DNA of 16,770 bases from G001797105 sp964528155 (lineage in GTDB: Bacteria > Chloroflexota > Anaerolineae > Anaerolineales > E44-bin32), in NCBI GenBank assembly GCA_964528155.1, contig CAZGRL010000078.1, positions 1 to 16,770 of the forward strand. The letters run 5' to 3'. The notes beneath the pieces are model-generated. The model was not told where the DNA came from. It ran no database searches and saw only the letters and a list, made by a program, of their open reading frames with translations. This document shows, piece after piece, positions 14,104 through 16,770 of this stretch; within the stretch, counting starts at the first letter, position 1, and the number at the start of each line of letters is the position of its first letter. Both the position numbers and the translations under genes were made by a program.

Positions 14104-15555
14104 TCAGGATCCAGAAAAGACGAGCAGTGCCACCCTCGGTGTGACAAAGACTTCGAGCGCTCCGGCCAGCAGCAAAAGTGGAAGCACCAGTCCCAGGCAA
14201 ATCCTGGCCCACATCGCGGCCGCCCTCAGCCAGCGCTCTCCCAGGGTATAGCCCTCCGGCGGACTGATCAACGACAGACCCATCTGAACGACCGCCGCCC
14301 CCGCCAAGACCGCGGCAGGGACCTCAAGGATAGCATGAGGCAGCACCAGCGCCAGTAAGAACCTGAACGGGCTGCTGCCCGCGAGGGCGACGTTCCCGGC
14401 GAAGTATCCGATGATGCCGAAGGGGATCATGAGAAGCACCAAGGCCAACACACCGAAGGTGAACATCCCCAAGAACGATGCGATGCCCACCGCCCGGACG
14501 TTGTTCCACACAACCCACCACCAGCCTTGCGGTGTGAGCAGACCCACCTGATTGAATGCCTCGCCGAGCCCGCCCGAGAGGCGATCGAACTCGACCAGTT
14601 TGCTGGGGAGTGTAAACTGCCTGGCCAGGTCTCCGCCGATCGCATATCCCCACGCAAACACAGCCGCCGTGATCGCAGCCGAGGGCAAGAGTTTCGTCAC
14701 GGTCGATCGGATCAGTCCTCGATACCATTCCGTCACGGATCCGGCGCCTTCGCGGAACGCACCGGCGAAGACCCTCCACGCCCAGCGGAAATCGACGACG
14801 TCGATCTCGCGCCCGAGAAGCTCCTCCCGATTGAATAGATGCAACCCCATTCGACTGAGCACAAGCGCGATCAGCAACAAACCCAGGATCACCCACCACA
14901 GGATCGTGTATCGACCCCAGAACATGATCACACTTTCGCCGATGACCAGTTGAGAGACCGGGACGATGATGAATGATGCCAGCAGGTTTGCCGCTCGCAC
15001 CGATGTCGTCTGTGATGAGATGACCACCGCGCCACAGACCATCACGATGGCCTGTGACGTTGTCAACAGCAACACCTGAACGAGCAAGACCAACGGGGGG
15101 CGCCAGCCGATCGCCAGCATGACGCCGGCCAGATAGACCAGGATGCCCAGATAAGCTGCACCCAGCGGCGATGCCAGCGAGGCCATGAGCTTGCCCAGGT
15201 ACAGTTGCGCATCGGTGAGGGGCGTGGCAAGCAACGGCTCGAGGGAGAGGCGCTCTCGCTCGCCGGCGAAGCTCTCCAGGGCGATGACCAGCGAGATCGA
15301 GATCGGGAAGAACCCTACGACCATCAAGAGGAACGGAATGAGCCGATCACCAACGATCGGCGCTCCATAGCGTGTGACGAAGTTGACCGCCTCGCGAGCG
15401 GTGAAGTTCATAAGAACAGGGAAGAACAACGTCAGGGCGATGATCGGGGAGAGAATGCGCCAGTCGCGCAATTGATCCCGAATTTCACGACGAGCGACAA
15501 GCAGCGCCAGCTGCAGCGGCCGAGGCACGACGGCCGAGTCGGTCACTCGTTCCAT
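14104..15555 (-). CDS. ABC-2 type permease fused to a SpoIIM-like domain
   Basis: This is a 483-residue integral membrane protein with two parts. Residues 1-245 are an ABC-2/NatB-type permease: a first helix at about 34-50, the conserved ESFAGERERLSLEPLLATPLT segment (94-114), then helices at about 126-149, 154-180, 188-213 and 216-233. Residues 285-480 look like a stage II sporulation protein M domain: helices at about 345-392 with a WNN start, then LPHAILEVPAAVLAGA (405-420) and a last helix at about 450-470. The ATG at 15555 overlaps the end of the ATPase gene by 13 bases, which implies coupling. The exported substrate is unknown. The fusion suggests that SpoIIM-like domains work with ABC exporters outside sporulation. 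Confidence 0.85.
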   Translation of the reverse strand: MERVTDSAVVPRPLQLALLVARREIRDQLRDWRILSPIIALTLFFPVLMNFTAREAVNFVTRYGAPIVGDRLIPFLLMVVGFFPISISLVIALESFAGERERLSLEPLLATPLTDAQLYLGKLMASLASPLGAAYLGILVYLAGVMLAIGWRPPLVLLVQVLLLTTSQAIVMVCGAVVISSQTTSVRAANLLASFIIVPVSQLVIGESVIMFWGRYTILWWVILGLLLIALVLSRMGLHLFNREELLGREIDVVDFRWAWRVFAGAFREGAGSVTEWYRGLIRSTVTKLLPSAAITAAVFAWGYAIGGDLARQFTLPSKLVEFDRLSGGLGEAFNQVGLLTPQGWWWVVWNNVRAVGIASFLGMFTFGVLALVLLMIPFGIIGYFAGNVALAGSSPFRFLLALVLPHAILEVPAAVLAGAAVVQMGLSLISPPEGYTLGERWLRAAAMWARICLGLVLPLLLLAGALEVFVTPRVALLVFSGS

Positions 15556-16487
15556 TCGGAGGGTCCCTTCTCGTCCTGCTTTCCAACAACCTGCAGGTAC
15601 ACGTCCTCCAACGTGCGCGGAACCTCAGACAGCGTGACCACCGGCACTCCGGCCTGGGACAGCGATCGAAGCAGGCTCGGATTGACTTCCTCCGGACGCG
15701 CCACGCGAAAGCGCAACCAGTTCTCGCCGGAGGCCAGCTCGGTCGCCCCCGGAGGCAGGAACTTCACTGCGCCGTCGAGCATCGTCGCCAGTCGTAATTC
15801 CATGATCGGATCGCCCAGATACTCGCGTTTCAGATCCAGGACCGTGCCCTGTGCGACGATCCGCCCCCGGTGGATGATGGCAATCTCGTCCGCCAGGCTT
15901 TCCGCCTCGGCCAGGTTATGGGTGCACACCACGATCGTCCGCCCCGGCTGACGCAACTGGGAGATGCTCGAGCGGACGAGATGGGCGCTGGCTGGATCCA
16001 TCGCCGATGTCGGCTCGTCCAGGAGCAGGACCGGTGGCTCGTGCAACAGAGCCCGGGCCAGGGCCAGTTTCTGGCGCATCCCCTTGGAATACTCCCCTAG
16101 CCGGAGTCCGCGCGCTTCCCACAGCCCGAATTGCTCCAGCAGCGCCTGGATCCGCCGTCCGCAATCTTCGGAGCCAAGACCGTAGATCTGGCCGAAGAAT
16201 TGAAGGTAGTCCTGGGCACGCATCCGCGTGTAGAGGCCGTGATGTTCCGTCAACAGACCGACGTTTCGCCGGACGTCGGCTGCGTGACTTAGCACGTCGT
16301 AGCCGGCGATCCGGGCCTCGCCTGAGGTCGGGCGCAGGATCGAGGCGAGCATGCGGATGGTCGTCGTCTTGCCGGCCCCGTTCGGGCCGAGCAGCGCCAG
16401 GATTGATCCGCCCGAGACGCGCAGCGACAGACCGTGGACGGCATCCAGGTCACCAAATCGTTTTGTGAGGTCACGGGCTTCGATCAA
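15543..16487 (-). CDS. ABC transporter ATP-binding protein (ABC-2 exporter)
   Basis: This 314-residue cytoplasmic ATPase powers the adjacent ABC-2 permease. Visible are Walker A GPNGAGKTT at about 34-42, signature YSKGMRQK at about 133-140, Walker B VLLLDEP at about 153-159 and the switch His190 (VVCTHN). The usual Q-loop glutamine position reads LLTEHHGLY. A C-terminal accessory region (about 220-314) follows. The start is TTG 16487: it gives MIEARDLTKRFG, the usual family N-terminus, and AAGGGG lies 8 bases upstream. The frame is open to 16541, but a promoter lies inside that extension, so the longer start is unlikely. Confidence 0.93.
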   Translation of the reverse strand: MIEARDLTKRFGDLDAVHGLSLRVSGGSILALLGPNGAGKTTTIRMLASILRPTSGEARIAGYDVLSHAADVRRNVGLLTEHHGLYTRMRAQDYLQFFGQIYGLGSEDCGRRIQALLEQFGLWEARGLRLGEYSKGMRQKLALARALLHEPPVLLLDEPTSAMDPASAHLVRSSISQLRQPGRTIVVCTHNLAEAESLADEIAIIHRGRIVAQGTVLDLKREYLGDPIMELRLATMLDGAVKFLPPGATELASGENWLRFRVARPEEVNPSLLRSLSQAGVPVVTLSEVPRTLEDVYLQVVGKQDEKGPSEWNE

Positions 16488-16512
16488 GGCCACTTCCCCT
16501 TTGACGCGAGCG

Positions 16513-16541
16513 ATTATAGCAGGCCGCGTTGGGCCCAACAA
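16513..16541 (-). promoter_or_regulatory. Promoter of the ABC/MBL operon
   Basis: On the minus strand a perfect TATAAT (16513-16518) is preceded by TTGTTG (16536-16541) with a 17-bp spacer. The expected transcript start is about 16506, 19 bases before the TTG start at 16487, with AAGGGG in between. No operator is obvious. Confidence 0.65.
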
Positions 16542-16679
16542 TCGACCAAGCCTCCTAGAGTTCCTGGCGCCAAATGTGCGGGCTTTCCGACATTGCGAGC
16601 CAATCCTTTCTCAGCCTACCACTCCCCTCCCCCGGCAAGAGGGTGGCCCCAATGCCACCGACCTCATGCCGGAGCAGGT

Positions 16680-16738
16680 AGTAGTCCAATTGATTGCCGG
16701 GGCCGGCTTCGCCGGCCCCTGCATTCAATTGGACTACT
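16680..16738. repeat. 59-bp near-perfect palindrome
   Basis: The outer arms AGTAGTCCAATTGA (16680-16693) and TCAATTGGACTACT (16725-16738) are exact complements over 14 bp. After one mismatch, 3 bp pair (16695-16697 with 16721-16723). After another mismatch, GGGGCCGGC (16699-16707) pairs with GCCGGCCCC (16711-16719) over a TTC loop. It lies upstream of the ABC operon promoter with no gene between. It could be a bidirectional terminator for a neighbour beyond the window, or a REP- or MITE-like dispersed palindrome. Confidence 0.7.
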
Positions 16739-16770
16739 CATCGGAAAGATGCCAAGCTCAGGCTGGGGCA

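Noticed and set aside
14324..14899. 191-aa minus-strand frame inside the permease
   Set aside because: It is Arg/Gly-rich shadow coding of the permease's alternate frame, without a recognisable domain or start signal.
15205..15951. 248-aa plus-strand frame opposite the ABC genes
   Set aside because: It lies antisense to two well-supported genes, with a composition typical of antisense shadows and no family features.
16680..16738. Integron attC site as explanation of the palindrome
   Set aside because: The ends do not show the conserved core-site sequences expected of attC, and no integrase or cassette array is present.

Overview
The window has about 60% GC, compact genes with Shine-Dalgarno sites, frequent GTG and TTG starts, and mostly accessory or stress-type genes. 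This suggests a free-living environmental bacterium. The gene mix (an ABC-2 permease fused to a SpoIIM-like domain, DUF1858, ArsR plus SRPBCC, a DinB-like protein, YhhN) would fit a Chloroflexota-like genome. That taxonomic guess is weak, because no marker gene is present. I see no rRNA, tRNA, CRISPR array, transposase or integrase.

Layout. Positions 1-184 hold only an inverted repeat. Positions 185-5396 carry small, mostly independent genes: an orphan acidic protein, a small membrane protein (minus strand), a DUF4260 protein, a PhnB-like VOC protein, a DUF4013 membrane protein, a DinB/DfsB-like protein, a frameshifted SAM methyltransferase and a DUF1579-like lipocalin-type protein. Positions 5499-8813 carry a DUF1858 protein, a YhhN-type lysoplasmalogenase, a HAD phosphatase, an AhpD-like peroxidase-related gene interrupted by one in-frame TGA, and a second SAM methyltransferase. 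Positions 8884-11099 carry an orphan protein with nuclease-like acidic residues, an ICMT/PEMT-type membrane methyltransferase and a chloramphenicol acetyltransferase-like enzyme. Positions 11269-12243 are an ArsR regulator with its operator and an SRPBCC partner. Positions 12522-13182 are a cyclic-nucleotide-binding protein plus a 67-residue protein. Positions 13344-16487 (minus strand) are a three-gene operon of ABC ATPase, ABC-2/SpoIIM fusion permease and MBL-fold hydrolase. The window ends in a 59-bp near-perfect palindrome.

The most notable item is at 7454-8032. A peroxidase-related AhpD-family gene has TGA exactly where the second cysteine of the E-x11-C-x2-C-x3-H motif should be. The reading frame continues unbroken with conserved sequence, and a hairpin carrying GGUCU lies 18 nt after the TGA, the same spacing I recall for the E. 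coli fdhF SECIS. I interpret this as one 192-residue selenoprotein with a C-x-x-U redox centre, which routine annotation would split into two genes. Sec-decoding genes (selA, selB, selC, selD) are not in the window and must be sought elsewhere in the genome.
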